Of a stretch of 55,205 nt of DNA, positions 35,293 to 42,382 are shown one piece after another. The notes beneath the pieces were generated by a model. That model was not told the origin of the DNA. It saw only the letters and a list, made by a program, of their open reading frames with translations, and did not search any database. The position numbers and the translations under genes were made by a program. The DNA comes from a virus: positions 1 through 55,205 of IMG/VR virus record IMGVR_UViG_3300021437_000025; one strand, given 5' to 3'. How positions within the stretch are numbered: the first letter of the stretch is position 1; every line of letters begins with the position of its first letter.

Positions 35293-35547
35293 ATGAAAAC
35301 AAAGGTTTTAATCGTGCGGGCAACCTGGGACGAGGAAGCCTCCGTTTGGGTAGCCACTAGCGAGGACGTTCCCGGCCTTGTTACCGAGGCGCCTACGGTC
35401 GAAGCATTGACCGAGAAGCTGAAGGTCATGATCCTTGAACTGCTCGACGCCAACGGCATTCAAGGCGGCGATCTAGTGCCGTTTCAACTTTTAAGCGAAC
35501 TCACCGCAATAGCCGGCAGGCGCCGGCGCCTCAGTGTTGAGTTCTAG
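35293..35547 (+). CDS. HicB-like DUF1902 family protein
   Basis: An 84-residue protein beginning VLIVRATWDEEASVWVATSEDVPGLVTEAPTVEAL in pieces, the DUF1902/HicB-like partial RNase H fold of antitoxins. It ends in a basic stretch (AGRRRRLSVEF). No HicA-like toxin gene is adjacent. It is transcribed against the late operon, between the two terminase genes, and its 3' end overlaps that of the small terminase gene. It is probably a later insertion that acts on its own or as a trans antitoxin. Confidence 0.8.
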   Translation: MKTKVLIVRATWDEEASVWVATSEDVPGLVTEAPTVEALTEKLKVMILELLDANGIQGGDLVPFQLLSELTAIAGRRRRLSVEF

Positions 35548-35983
35548 AATTTGTTTTGGTTTTAGATTCTGCATTAATGTCGAGAACATTCTGAGTGGCC
35601 TCTACAATCGTTTGCAATTCTGCGCGCGAAAGATGCGAGAGCACGCTCTTTCCAGATTGTTCGTTGTCACGCTCGAACAGGCCCAGATGCCGTCCGAGCT
35701 GTGTCCACGCCGAAACCCGCGCCCCGTGTGATGCGTCATCACCATGATGATTGGCCTCTGCCAACAGACCTGCAATAATCATTTCTTGTGTAACGCCGGT
35801 TTTTTCTGATAACGCAGATTGCCGCGCTGCAATAGATTGCTGAACATTAACTTTCGTTAGCAGGCGCGATGCTTGTTCTTTTGCTGTTTTTTTGCTATAT
35901 CCAGCGCGAATGGCAGCCTGCGCACCATTGCAATCCGTCATATATTCGTCGACGAATCGCTGTTGTTTGATTGAGATTGGCAT
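35531..35983 (-). CDS. Small terminase subunit
   Basis: A 150-residue protein matching Terminase_2-type small subunits: ISIKQQRFVDEYMTDCNGAQAAIRAGYSKKTAKEQASRLLTKVNV (in pieces) is the helix-turn-helix DNA-binding region, followed by SEKTGVTQEMIIAGLLAEANHH and RVSAWTQLGRHLGLFERD, the oligomerisation part. It recognises the packaging site and feeds DNA to the large subunit. It is the first gene of the late leftward operon and diverges from the operator-controlled promoter near 36050. Confidence 0.9.
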   Translation of the reverse strand: MPISIKQQRFVDEYMTDCNGAQAAIRAGYSKKTAKEQASRLLTKVNVQQSIAARQSALSEKTGVTQEMIIAGLLAEANHHGDDASHGARVSAWTQLGRHLGLFERDNEQSGKSVLSHLSRAELQTIVEATQNVLDINAESKTKTNSRTQH

Positions 35984-36035
35984 AGATTTTGAAAATTCTC
36001 AGTTTCGGGTTTAATTTTGCCCTATGTGCGAATTT

Positions 36036-36088
36036 GCGAATTATTGTTCTTGACATTATACGAATTATCGTTCATAATTTCTCCCATG
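36036..36088 (+). promoter_or_regulatory. Operator-controlled promoter A (accessory operon)
   Basis: TTGACA (36050-36055), a 17-bp spacer and CATAAT (36073-36078) form a strong rightward promoter. CGAATTATCG sits in the spacer and a one-mismatch copy, CGAATTATTG, precedes the -35. An ATG lies 8 bases after the -10, so the message would be nearly leaderless. The upstream TTTAATTTTGCCCTATGTGCG is identical to the sequence before promoter C at 51720-51740, so the two regions are duplicates. It is probably repressed by the same regulator as promoters B and C. Confidence 0.8.
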
Positions 36089-36427
36089 ATCAGTGTCGGA
36101 CGTGAAAAAATATTTTCCGGAGATTTTCTAATGAGCAATTTCGCCTCCCTGATGCGCCGGGCAGACACGCTGCGGCGGCTGGAACCCGACCACATCCGGG
36201 CGGATTGGTGGGCCGGTTATATGCGTGGCCTGCGCCGTGCCCACCACGGCGAATCGTTCGGCACGGACGCAGAACACCAGATGTGGCTCGCTGCAATAGG
36301 ATCTGACGATGTCAGTCGCGCCGCTCTGGGCGCAGGTTATCGCGCTGGCCTCACATTAGAAATGCGTGAGCCGCCGGGCGGCGATAAAATATTCTCTATG
36401 ATTTCACCATCTAAAATGAAATATTAG
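36086..36427 (+). CDS. Hypothetical accessory protein under the common operator
   Basis: 113 residues from the ATG at 36086, 8 bases past the -10, or 98 from the ATG at 36131, which has CGGAG upstream. The core (RRADTLRRLEPDHIRADWWAGYMRGLRRAHHGESFGT) is helical and basic, followed by DVSRAALGAGYRAGLTLEM. It is not recognised. It is the first gene of a two-gene rightward operon placed between the late and lysis genes and running against both, in the style of a lysogeny or early accessory unit. Confidence 0.7.
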   Translation: MISVGREKIFSGDFLMSNFASLMRRADTLRRLEPDHIRADWWAGYMRGLRRAHHGESFGTDAEHQMWLAAIGSDDVSRAALGAGYRAGLTLEMREPPGGDKIFSMISPSKMKY

Positions 36428-36437
36428 GAGACCTAAA

Positions 36438-36770
36438 ATGAACAGACCGCGTCTTTTGGTTTCATCGCAGTTAGCAAAATTGTTCATTTTCAAAACGCTT
36501 GGCACAGGCCTAGGCTGGCGCAATGGCGGCCAGAAAATGAGCTCACCATTATTCGCAGAAAAACTGTTTAGGGGGCTCCCGAGAGAAAAAGGGATGGTTG
36601 AAATTTCTAAATTCTCATTTTTCCGCCCCCGCAACGGCTGGACAGTGAAATCGCTCAGAAATTTTTCTGAAAACGTAGAACAATCCGGATATTGGATGCA
36701 AGGCAGGCTCGGCCTGCCGTGCGGGGGGATGGTGCTCATCGTCCGCACTCCAAAATTCCAGAATTCATAA
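36438..36770 (+). CDS. Hypothetical accessory protein
   Basis: A 110-residue basic protein (MNRPRLLVSSQLAKLFIF at the start, GWRNGGQKMSSPLFAEKLFRG in the middle, a C-terminal GLPCGGMVLIVRTPKF). Supported by AGGAG seven bases before the ATG and by position 10 bases after the preceding stop, in the same direction from promoter A. No family is recognised. An opposite-strand frame over the same bases lacks a ribosome site. Confidence 0.55.
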   Translation: MNRPRLLVSSQLAKLFIFKTLGTGLGWRNGGQKMSSPLFAEKLFRGLPREKGMVEISKFSFFRPRNGWTVKSLRNFSENVEQSGYWMQGRLGLPCGGMVLIVRTPKFQNS

Positions 36771-36810
36771 CACGCGTTTGAAAATTCATAATCAGCTGAG
36801 AAAGAATCGC

Positions 36811-36864
36811 AGCCACAGCCACAGCCACAATCACAATCACAATCACAATCACAATCACAATCAC
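36811..36864. repeat. 6-bp microsatellite: AGCCAC x3 then AATCAC x6
   Basis: Nine uninterrupted 6-bp units (54 bp). The bases lie in a 206-bp stretch without a clear gene, between the end of the accessory operon and the 3' end of the leftward lysis cluster. If read rightward from a TTG it would code for alternating His-Ser and His-Asn, which is probably not translated. Confidence 0.9.
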
Positions 36865-36976
36865 AACCTCCCCCGGCTCAGGGACACTGCGGGCCGCGCT
36901 CCCACTGGTTCCACGTCGAGCGTCTGTTGTGCAATAGCCTCGCGAATTCATCCTGCGCATTGTTGCTGCACAAAAT

Positions 36977-37435
36977 TTAATTTAACGGCGCGCCATCATC
37001 GCCGATCACCTGTTGATGCGGGCGCTGGTTTTTCTCGACCCATGCACGGCTGGAATTGCCGTAATGGCTGTTGGGATCGAACATCATCGCCATTTCCATT
37101 CTTGTCATTTTATCGGCCCGTGCCCAGGCAGCTTTCAATAATCCGATGGGGTGAGCGGTGATATATTTTCTCTCGCGCCTGCTGAAATCACTCTCCCGTG
37201 CACCGGGCCCGGCGCGATCGAACCTCATCATGCGCTGCTTAACCAGCTCTATAATCTGCTGAGCCGAGAGCGCAGGTTTGGTTTCGGTGCGCGCGGAGCC
37301 GAACGAGTCCAAATAACTGTATGTTAACTTTCCATGCGTGATCAGGGGTGCCTCGCCGCGATCAGGCATCGGGAAGGCCATGCCACCCATATCCTTACCC
37401 ATTGGATCGGCCTTCTTGACCGCCGGCTGCTTCAT
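36977..37435 (-). CDS. Hypothetical protein at the end of the lysis cluster
   Basis: A 152-residue soluble protein. The N terminus is Met/Gly-rich (GKDMGGMAFPMPDRGEAPL), the middle contains SAQQIIELVKQRMMRFDRAGPGARESDFSRRERKYITAHP in pieces, and the C terminus is helical and ends in Asp/Gly. It is the last gene of the lysis cluster, with its start overlapping the previous stop. It is not recognised and no membrane segment is present. Confidence 0.65.
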   Translation of the reverse strand: MKQPAVKKADPMGKDMGGMAFPMPDRGEAPLITHGKLTYSYLDSFGSARTETKPALSAQQIIELVKQRMMRFDRAGPGARESDFSRRERKYITAHPIGLLKAAWARADKMTRMEMAMMFDPNSHYGNSSRAWVEKNQRPHQQVIGDDGAPLN

Positions 37436-37656
37436 TATTTGTTCTCTTGATGAAACCGCATAGCCTGATTCCAGGTCTCGTATGTCTCGCCGGCAGCACT
37501 CATCGTAGACACCACATTACACCAAGAGGCTGCCGATAGGATCGTCTCGAAGGTGATGTTGTCGCCCTTTGGGAAATTGCCATCCGCAGTCTTGATGACG
37601 CGCACGTCTCCGCCGTCCTGTCGTTCAAAGAACAGACCGTCTTGGCTGTGAAACAT
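37435..37656 (-). CDS. Small hypothetical phage protein
   Basis: A 73-residue protein (MFHSQDGLFFERQDGGDVRVIK, then NITFETILSAASWCNVVSTMSA). The pattern with a central helix and an aspartate-rich beta start appears in many phages without a known function. It overlaps the next gene by one base and follows the coiled-coil membrane protein by five bases. Confidence 0.65.
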   Translation of the reverse strand: MFHSQDGLFFERQDGGDVRVIKTADGNFPKGDNITFETILSAASWCNVVSTMSAAGETYETWNQAMRFHQENK

Positions 37657-37661
37657 TGGGA

Positions 37662-37991
37662 TTACCGATAAGTTCGCCCTAAAAATCCAGGCGTATAGCT
37701 GCCACGCATGGCGGATGCGCGCAGCGATGTCAGGAATTCGGTCTGTTGTTTCGCCAGGTCTTTGACCGATTGATTTGTATCATCGAGCTTTTGTTTGAGC
37801 GGTGCCAATGTCAAGTCAAGTACCTCTTTGGTGACGTAGACTTGCTGCGATGCCTCGATCTTCTCAACTTTCTCCTCTGTAGAGGCCACACGCCCCTGAA
37901 CCAGACCCCAGGCCGTGCCTGCGCCGGCGATAGCAATGCTGATCTCACAGATGAGGGTCCACGTCGTCCAGGTCCTGTGGCCATTGCTCAT
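37662..37991 (-). CDS. Single-pass membrane protein with coiled coil
   Basis: 109 residues from the ATG at 37991 (MSNGHRTWTTW). One membrane segment at about 11-30 (LICEISIAIAGAGTAWGLVQG) is followed by a coiled coil (STEEKVEKIEASQQVYVTKEVLDLTLAPLKQKLDD in pieces) and a basic tail. Such proteins in lysis cassettes act as holin modulators or inner-membrane spanin-like parts. It overlaps the o-spanin-like gene by four bases. Confidence 0.65.
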   Translation of the reverse strand: MSNGHRTWTTWTLICEISIAIAGAGTAWGLVQGRVASTEEKVEKIEASQQVYVTKEVLDLTLAPLKQKLDDTNQSVKDLAKQQTEFLTSLRASAMRGSYTPGFLGRTYR

Positions 37992-38275
37992 GGTTGTGCC
38001 CACGCGCGCCACGCCTTCTCGCGCTCGAACTTGTCAAGCATCCACGCCCGCAACTGGCCTTCGCCATCCGGCGACAGACAGGCATCGGCGTCCTTGCTGG
38101 ACGTATCCACCCACATCGGCAGGGGATAATTCACCGGCTGCATCAGCCATGCCGCTGGCGTAACAGGGACTTCTACAGGGACTGTGACCTCTACAGGCTC
38201 CTGGATGACGGCCGGCTGGCTCTGGCAGGCCGCCAGCAGAATGGCGGTCAGAATGAGAATGAGGACGTTACGCAT
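37988..38275 (-). CDS. Rz1-like outer-membrane lipoprotein (o-spanin candidate)
   Basis: A 95-residue lipoprotein precursor. Residues 1-17 (MRNVLILILTAILLAAC) form a lipoprotein signal with lipobox LAAC and the acylated Cys at 17. The mature part is rich in Pro and Val (IQEPVEVTVPVEVPVTP), as in Rz1-type spanins, followed by DACLSPDGEGQLRAWMLDKFEREKAWRAW. It would sit in the outer membrane, bind the inner-membrane spanin and fuse the membranes at the end of lysis, which implies a Gram-negative host. Confidence 0.75.
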   Translation of the reverse strand: MRNVLILILTAILLAACQSQPAVIQEPVEVTVPVEVPVTPAAWLMQPVNYPLPMWVDTSSKDADACLSPDGEGQLRAWMLDKFEREKAWRAWAQP

Positions 38276-38840
38276 AGCTCAACAGAAGGATGACTGCGGC
38301 TACGACGGCGCCGCGTACCCACTGGCCGTCGACGCTTTGCTTCGAGAGATGCTCAACCCAGGCACCCACTGGCATCGCCACCGTTGCCGCCGGCACTACG
38401 TACCATACAGCTGGCTGCCACCAGGCAATAACCAATAGCGGCAGCGCCCACATCGCGCCGCGGATGAATAATGACAGCCACGGCCACTTGTCGAGCCCGA
38501 GCAGGCGTTGCCAGGCTTCGGGGCCGTCTGATGGGTGGCCATCAGCGCCTTTGTCCCATATTAGAGGATCTTGACCGTGGCTGATCCAGCCCAATGTATA
38601 ACCCCAACCCGGCTTCTCGCCTAACCACCACAGCACGCCGCACAACGGTAGCCACGGCCACCACACGCCGGCGATGGCGCAGAGCAGCGCGCCGTGCCCG
38701 AATTTGCAGAGCCGCTCCCACCACAGCGGCCGCCAATCCTTCAAGCCGCAGACATTGAGTTTATAGCCGCCGCGCACCCAATCCATGGTGGCGGACGCCG
38801 GAATCGCCAACAGCATGAGAAAAATGATTATGAAGTTCAT
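38268..38840 (-). CDS. Multi-pass membrane protein in the lysis cluster
   Basis: A 190-residue Trp-rich protein with an N-terminal signal-like segment (MNFIIIFLMLLAIPASA) and three or more further membrane segments (HGALLCAIAGVWWPWLPLCG, FIRGAMWALPLLVIAWW, VVAAVILLLSYA). No family is assigned with confidence; similar Trp-rich membrane proteins recur in phage lysis regions. It overlaps the start of the lipoprotein gene by eight bases. Confidence 0.65.
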   Translation of the reverse strand: MNFIIIFLMLLAIPASATMDWVRGGYKLNVCGLKDWRPLWWERLCKFGHGALLCAIAGVWWPWLPLCGVLWWLGEKPGWGYTLGWISHGQDPLIWDKGADGHPSDGPEAWQRLLGLDKWPWLSLFIRGAMWALPLLVIAWWQPAVWYVVPAATVAMPVGAWVEHLSKQSVDGQWVRGAVVAAVILLLSYA

Positions 38841-38849
38841 CGCAATCGT

Positions 38850-39305
38850 TCAGTTCGTGCTTGTGAGATTCTCGCTTTGGAAAAGGTTCATTTCGATGGC
38901 GCCGTGGCCGTATTGCTTCAACGCGGCCGCAGTATAATGCTGATGTTCGGTTTCGGCTGCGTTCTTGGCGACGGTTGCCAGGTGTTTGGCCTGCGCAGCC
39001 ATCTGTGCAATGCGTGCGTTTTGACTCTTGATAGTTGCGGCAAACATATCATTCGCCGCCTTGGCGATAACCATGTCGGCGCGAGCAGCCGCGGCCTGCT
39101 GTTTGAAGACATCAACCTCTATACGGGCGGACTCAATCTCGGCATAGAGCGTGCCGACGTATACCGAGGCGGCGATAACGGCCGCGCCGACGATGCCAGT
39201 CCGCACCGAGGCCGTGAAATAAGCCAGCGCCATGACACCGGCACCCACTAGCAGGCCGAGCCACGAGTGACCAAGGAATCCGGCGAGGCCGTGCAGTATG
39301 CTCAT
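38850..39305 (-). CDS. i-spanin-like inner-membrane protein with coiled coil
   Basis: A 151-residue protein with two membrane segments (WLGLLVGAGVMALAYF, then GIVGAAVIAASVYVGTLYA) followed by a long Ala-rich coiled coil (ARIEVDVFKQQAAAARADMVIAKAANDMFAATIKSQ in pieces). This is the design of Rz-type inner-membrane spanins, though two membrane spans are more than usual. It would pair with the lipoprotein encoded at 37988. Its start overlaps the stop of the upstream gene. Confidence 0.6.
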   Translation of the reverse strand: MSILHGLAGFLGHSWLGLLVGAGVMALAYFTASVRTGIVGAAVIAASVYVGTLYAEIESARIEVDVFKQQAAAARADMVIAKAANDMFAATIKSQNARIAQMAAQAKHLATVAKNAAETEHQHYTAAALKQYGHGAIEMNLFQSENLTSTN

Positions 39306-39682
39306 TTACCGGCCTCAACAGGCGTACCAAATTGCCGCTCAAACTGCGCCTTCATAGATGCAAGGCACGTTTGCCTGAACTTGCGTGCGAACTGCGCGGG
39401 ATTTTTAAGATCCGCCGCCGGCTGTGCATAAACAAGATCACCGATCTGAAGTATCCAATTTCGCGTTTGATCATCGGTGCTGAATTGCTTGTTGATGGTG
39501 GCAATAAATTTTTCATGAGAATCATGCCTCTCATTGATGGCCTCGCTGGCAATCGCGCCGGCAACGGCCGCCGATTGCACACACTCACTGACGGCGGCGG
39601 CCTTGACATTTTGCGGCACATCTACGCCGGCGGCCAAAATCTGTGAAATAATCATGCAAATGCTGAAAACAATTGCTTTCAT
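39302..39682 (-). CDS. Small exported protein of the lysis region
   Basis: About 126 residues from the ATG at 39682 (MKAIVFSICMIISQILAAG), which starts a signal peptide; the cleaved form begins near VDVPQNV. The mature part is helical and contains two Cys (SECVQSAA, RKFRQTCLASM) that could form a disulfide in the periplasm. It is encoded between the transglycosylase and i-spanin-like genes. Function is not known; it may inhibit or regulate the lysis enzyme or the periplasmic step. Confidence 0.65.
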   Translation of the reverse strand: MKAIVFSICMIISQILAAGVDVPQNVKAAAVSECVQSAAVAGAIASEAINERHDSHEKFIATINKQFSTDDQTRNWILQIGDLVYAQPAADLKNPAQFARKFRQTCLASMKAQFERQFGTPVEAGK

Positions 39683-40335
39683 GGTCTGCACTCCACTTGT
39701 GGTCCCCATGCAGCATAGGCCGGCTGGATGTCGACGAGGATTCTGCGCGGATAGCCGGTGTTCTCAGCGCAAAACCGTTGGTCGCGCAGACCCATGCCGC
39801 ACTGTGCGTCGACGACGACGCGGCTCAATGGGTCTGTGGCGAGACGGCGTTCGCTGTTGAGATTAACGAGGCCGCCGTTGTACGCCCGCAGCGTAAACCA
39901 GTAACGATCACATTCGCCGTGGCCGCGGACGGCGCCGTATAAATCACGGTCGTATTCCACTAATGCCCGCATAGCCCACGCAGGCGTCAGCACATCGCAG
40001 CCCGGCGGCAGGTCCTGGTGTCTGCCGCACATCCATGCGGCGGTGGCCGGCATAAACTGCGCCAGCCCGCGGGCGCCTACAGGTGATCTGGCATCAGCGT
40101 GCCAGCCGCTCTCCTGGTGGATCTGCGCGGCGAATACCGCAGCCGGCGCATTGATGCCGAATTGTGCGCGGACTTCGCGGATGAGCTGCCGTTGATATGA
40201 GAGTGCCTGTGCCGGCACTTCGGCGCCGGCCGCGCGCGGCGAACATTGCGCCGTCAATATGACGACGAATAACAACACCGCCAGCACAACAACCTCGTTT
40301 GAGGTCAGGCGAAAAATTTTTAATTTGTCTGGCAT
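39679..40335 (-). CDS. SLT-type lytic transglycosylase (endolysin candidate)
   Basis: 218 residues from the ATG at 40335. A membrane anchor or signal-anchor (NEVVVLAVLLFVVILTA, about 13-29) precedes an SLT domain with QIHQESGW (catalytic Glu75), GARGLAQFMPATAAW (90-102) and LRAYNGGLVN later. It would cleave the glycan strands of peptidoglycan. The N-terminal anchor suggests signal-arrest-release style export, where the enzyme is held inactive at the membrane until the membrane collapses. It lies among holin-like and spanin-like genes, which makes it the lysis enzyme. Confidence 0.85.
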   Translation of the reverse strand: MPDKLKIFRLTSNEVVVLAVLLFVVILTAQCSPRAAGAEVPAQALSYQRQLIREVRAQFGINAPAAVFAAQIHQESGWHADARSPVGARGLAQFMPATAAWMCGRHQDLPPGCDVLTPAWAMRALVEYDRDLYGAVRGHGECDRYWFTLRAYNGGLVNLNSERRLATDPLSRVVVDAQCGMGLRDQRFCAENTGYPRRILVDIQPAYAAWGPQVECRP

Positions 40336-40339
40336 CACG

Positions 40340-40516
40340 TCACGTCTTCGACTGGCCGCCATTGCGCACTACGTAGGCGCCGATGAGTCCCATCATCGAG
40401 GGAATGCCGATCGTGATAATGGGCACTGCGGATTCACGGATCAGCAATAATGCTGCGAATTGCAACAGCACGACGGCGATGCCGAACACCAAAATAAGTG
40501 CGCGCGACGTTCTCAC
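40340..40516 (-). CDS. 58-residue holin-like membrane protein
   Basis: Begins GTG at 40516 and overlaps the stop of the upstream membrane gene (GTGA). It has two hydrophobic segments, ALILVFGIAVVLLQFAALLL and PIITIGIPSMMGLIGAYVV, and a short basic tail. Size, membrane topology and place directly before the transglycosylase gene suit a small two-span holin or pinholin that would release or activate the enzyme. No family match can be claimed. Confidence 0.6.
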   Translation of the reverse strand: MRTSRALILVFGIAVVLLQFAALLLIRESAVPIITIGIPSMMGLIGAYVVRNGGQSKT

Positions 40517-40797
40517 AACGCCAGCGCCATCGCCACAACGAAGGCGCCGATAACGATGGCGCGTCGCAACATGCAGAAAGCTCCGATGAGGTGGTGGCCT
40601 TCAACCAGCCATTTATGCGGCCGTGCGTATGGAAAAGCCAAGAAATCGCCCCAATACGCCGCCCAAGCGGATGTTAACAACAGCGCCAACTTATAAGCGA
40701 CGATGCCAAGTTGATCTGGTTTCAGCAGCCAGACCACATACAGCAAGGCCAACGTAATCAGCAGCAGCAGGTGCATCCGATGCCAGAGTTTTTTCAT
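40513..40797 (-). CDS. Holin-like membrane protein
   Basis: About 94 residues, MKKLWHRMHLLLLITLALLYVVWLL at the start with one membrane span, a second span around AYKLALLLTSAWAAYWGDFLAF, a histidine-bearing loop (HKWLVEGHHLIGAFCM) and a third segment IVIGAFVVAMALAL. Three spans resemble class I holins and a family of phage putative holins. The start is ATG 40797 or the GTG codon just before. It is followed directly by the second small membrane gene. Confidence 0.65.
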   Translation of the reverse strand: MKKLWHRMHLLLLITLALLYVVWLLKPDQLGIVAYKLALLLTSAWAAYWGDFLAFPYARPHKWLVEGHHLIGAFCMLRRAIVIGAFVVAMALAL

Positions 40798-40994
40798 CAC
40801 GGCCGCCCACCCTTCACCCGCTTGAGGTTGGGATTGGCCTTCTTCGCCGCCGGTGATGCACGCCGCGTACTCGCAGCCAATTCTGCGGCAGCAGTCTTCG
40901 CAGACACTCCCTGACTGGCGGCGATTTTTTGTGCCACGGCCTTGAAGCCTGGGTGTGCGGTGCCATGCCGCGGTTGATAGAGCGGTTTACCCAT
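40797..40994 (-). CDS. Small basic hypothetical protein
   Basis: 65 residues from the ATG at 40994 (MGKPLYQPRHGTAHPGFKAVAQKIAASQG). AGG-type purines lie before the start. It is Ala/Lys/Arg-rich, soluble and likely binds nucleic acid, e.g. SPAAKKANPNLKRVKGG at the C terminus. It is the first gene of the lysis cluster just past a terminator. It is not recognised; proteins of this type are common next to holin genes in related phages. Confidence 0.6.
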   Translation of the reverse strand: MGKPLYQPRHGTAHPGFKAVAQKIAASQGVSAKTAAAELAASTRRASPAAKKANPNLKRVKGGRP

Positions 40995-41009
40995 GAGACC
41001 TCCCGGGGA

Positions 41010-41041
41010 AAATAAAAACGCCCGCGCGGTGCGGGCGTTCT
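41010..41041 (-). terminator. Terminator between replication and lysis clusters
   Basis: On the minus strand AACGCCCGC-(ACCGC)-GCGGGCGTT forms the stem, followed by TTTATTTT. It would end transcripts of the replication operon before the lysis genes. Read-through under late conditions, for example by antitermination, would then switch on lysis. Confidence 0.85.
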
Positions 41042-41102
41042 TTGACACTTCTTGCAGTATGCAGAAAGTAGTACTTTTTTGTGCGCACTGTCAAGCACAA
41101 TA

Positions 41103-41504
41103 TCAATCGGTGCCGCAGGCCTTGAAATATGCGAGCACCGCTAATTCGCCGCGTTGCCGCATCGTGAATAACGTCCGGCGGCTTATGCCGTTTTCGGCGC
41201 AGGCACGCTTCGGCCCAAGTGCGTAGAAATCGCGCATGGCCATTATCGACGGGCCAAGGCATTCATCATCGAGGAGCGCGTGCACTGTCTCAACCAATGC
41301 CGCCAATCCTGATGGAGGTTCTACGCCGGGTGGCGGCATCGAGCGTGGCATTCCGCCAAAAGCAGCATGAGCTGCGCGCCATGTCGTCGTGCTGTCTGTA
41401 TAACCGTTGCTGGAATTAAGCCATTTGCCCCATAGATGTAGCATTGTGCGCAGCCAGCCAGGCGTTGGGCCGATTGCTGGTGACCGTCGCCGCTTTTGCT
41501 TCAT
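41103..41504 (-). CDS. Possible late regulator (Q-like / HTH protein)
   Basis: A 133-residue basic protein. The middle and C-terminal part carries MRDFYALGPKRACAENGISRRTLFTMRQRGELAVL, a helix-turn-helix-like segment (ACAENGISRRTLFTMRQRGE). It is the last gene of the replication operon, just upstream of a terminator followed by the lysis and late genes, the position held by antitermination or late-activator proteins in lambda-like and other phages. The regulatory role is inferred from position plus HTH; no family is certain. Confidence 0.45.
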   Translation of the reverse strand: MKQKRRRSPAIGPTPGWLRTMLHLWGKWLNSSNGYTDSTTTWRAAHAAFGGMPRSMPPPGVEPPSGLAALVETVHALLDDECLGPSIMAMRDFYALGPKRACAENGISRRTLFTMRQRGELAVLAYFKACGTD

Positions 41505-42382
41505 GCGGCGCCGCGGTAGGCTGGTGGCAGATGATCAGCGATTCCACGTGCTGCCGCCCACTGATAGAGCAGCCGTGGTTCTATGTCTCTCCAGTGTTTG
41601 GATCCGAGGTCCAGCTTCAATGTCTGCCAGGCCCATTGCTCGACGTGCGTGATAAACTGCCGGTCGAACCACTCCTTGCCGCCGAGCACTGACTCACCGT
41701 GATTATGCTGCAATTTATGATGATAATCACAGAGAGGAATCGCAGAGTACAGAGGTTTTATGCCAATCCCGGCGCCGGCGGAAATACGCCGCACATGCGC
41801 GGCGACGACATCGCCATCGCAATGAAATTTTTCATCAGCGGGTCGGTGCGCAGATATTTCGCTGCCATCAATGGTGCGCATAATGAAGGGTGCGGCGGTG
41901 GGAATATTTAATGCACGTGCGGCGCATGGCTGAGATTCCAGCCAATCAAGATATTCATCATCACTCCCGATCTCGCGCCACACCACCGGCATCCGGAAAA
42001 ACCCGCTGGCCCGCAGTTGATATGCCTCGTGGCCGTACTGGCCTGCTGGTTCAGCCTTATCGGATCCGTCCGCCAGCGCGGCGATGTCGCCGCTGGCAAT
42101 GGTGATGTGGAAAATGTGGCCGGTTTTTTTCTCTCGGACGGTATCCATGCCACGGAAAATATCAAGCAGCCCTGATTCACGCAGGCGGAATTTAATCCAT
42201 GGTCCGCCAACGCGGCTCTCGCCCCAATCCATCAGCTGCACCTCGTCGTGCAGGATTATCTCCACGTTCCTCCCGCCATAATTTTTAATAACAATAGCGA
42301 GCGGTGGCCGCCACGGTTCTGGAGGCGGTGGACCGCGCGCGTCATCCCTGTCGCCTGCTTTGCCGCGCGAAAAACTCAGCAT
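41501..42382 (-). CDS. DUF968/Ref-like HNH nuclease
   Basis: A 293-residue protein. The C-terminal 130 residues match the Ref/DUF968 pattern: VVAAHVRRISAGAGIGIKP, AIPLCDYHHKLQHNHGE, GGKEWFDRQF, VEQWAWQTLKLDLG and HLPPAYR. In Ref, a RecA-dependent nuclease of phage P1, the HNH-type site contains the His residues of the CxxHHxxQHxHGE segment. The N-terminal half holds a different domain, unrecognised. It would act in phage recombination or repair. Its 3' end overlaps the next start by four bases. Confidence 0.75.
   Translation of the reverse strand: MLSFSRGKAGDRDDARGPPPPEPWRPPLAIVIKNYGGRNVEIILHDEVQLMDWGESRVGGPWIKFRLRESGLLDIFRGMDTVREKKTGHIFHITIASGDIAALADGSDKAEPAGQYGHEAYQLRASGFFRMPVVWREIGSDDEYLDWLESQPCAARALNIPTAAPFIMRTIDGSEISAHRPADEKFHCDGDVVAAHVRRISAGAGIGIKPLYSAIPLCDYHHKLQHNHGESVLGGKEWFDRQFITHVEQWAWQTLKLDLGSKHWRDIEPRLLYQWAAARGIADHLPPAYRGAA

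Noticed and set aside
35293-35547. Complete HicAB toxin-antitoxin pair
   Set aside because: Only the HicB-like part is present; neighbouring genes are terminase subunits and no short HicA-type frame is found nearby.
36778-37161. Rightward His-rich frame (HSHSHNHN) starting at TTG
   Set aside because: It is made by the 6-bp array, has no ribosome site and overlaps the leftward gene at 36977-37435 without any domain.
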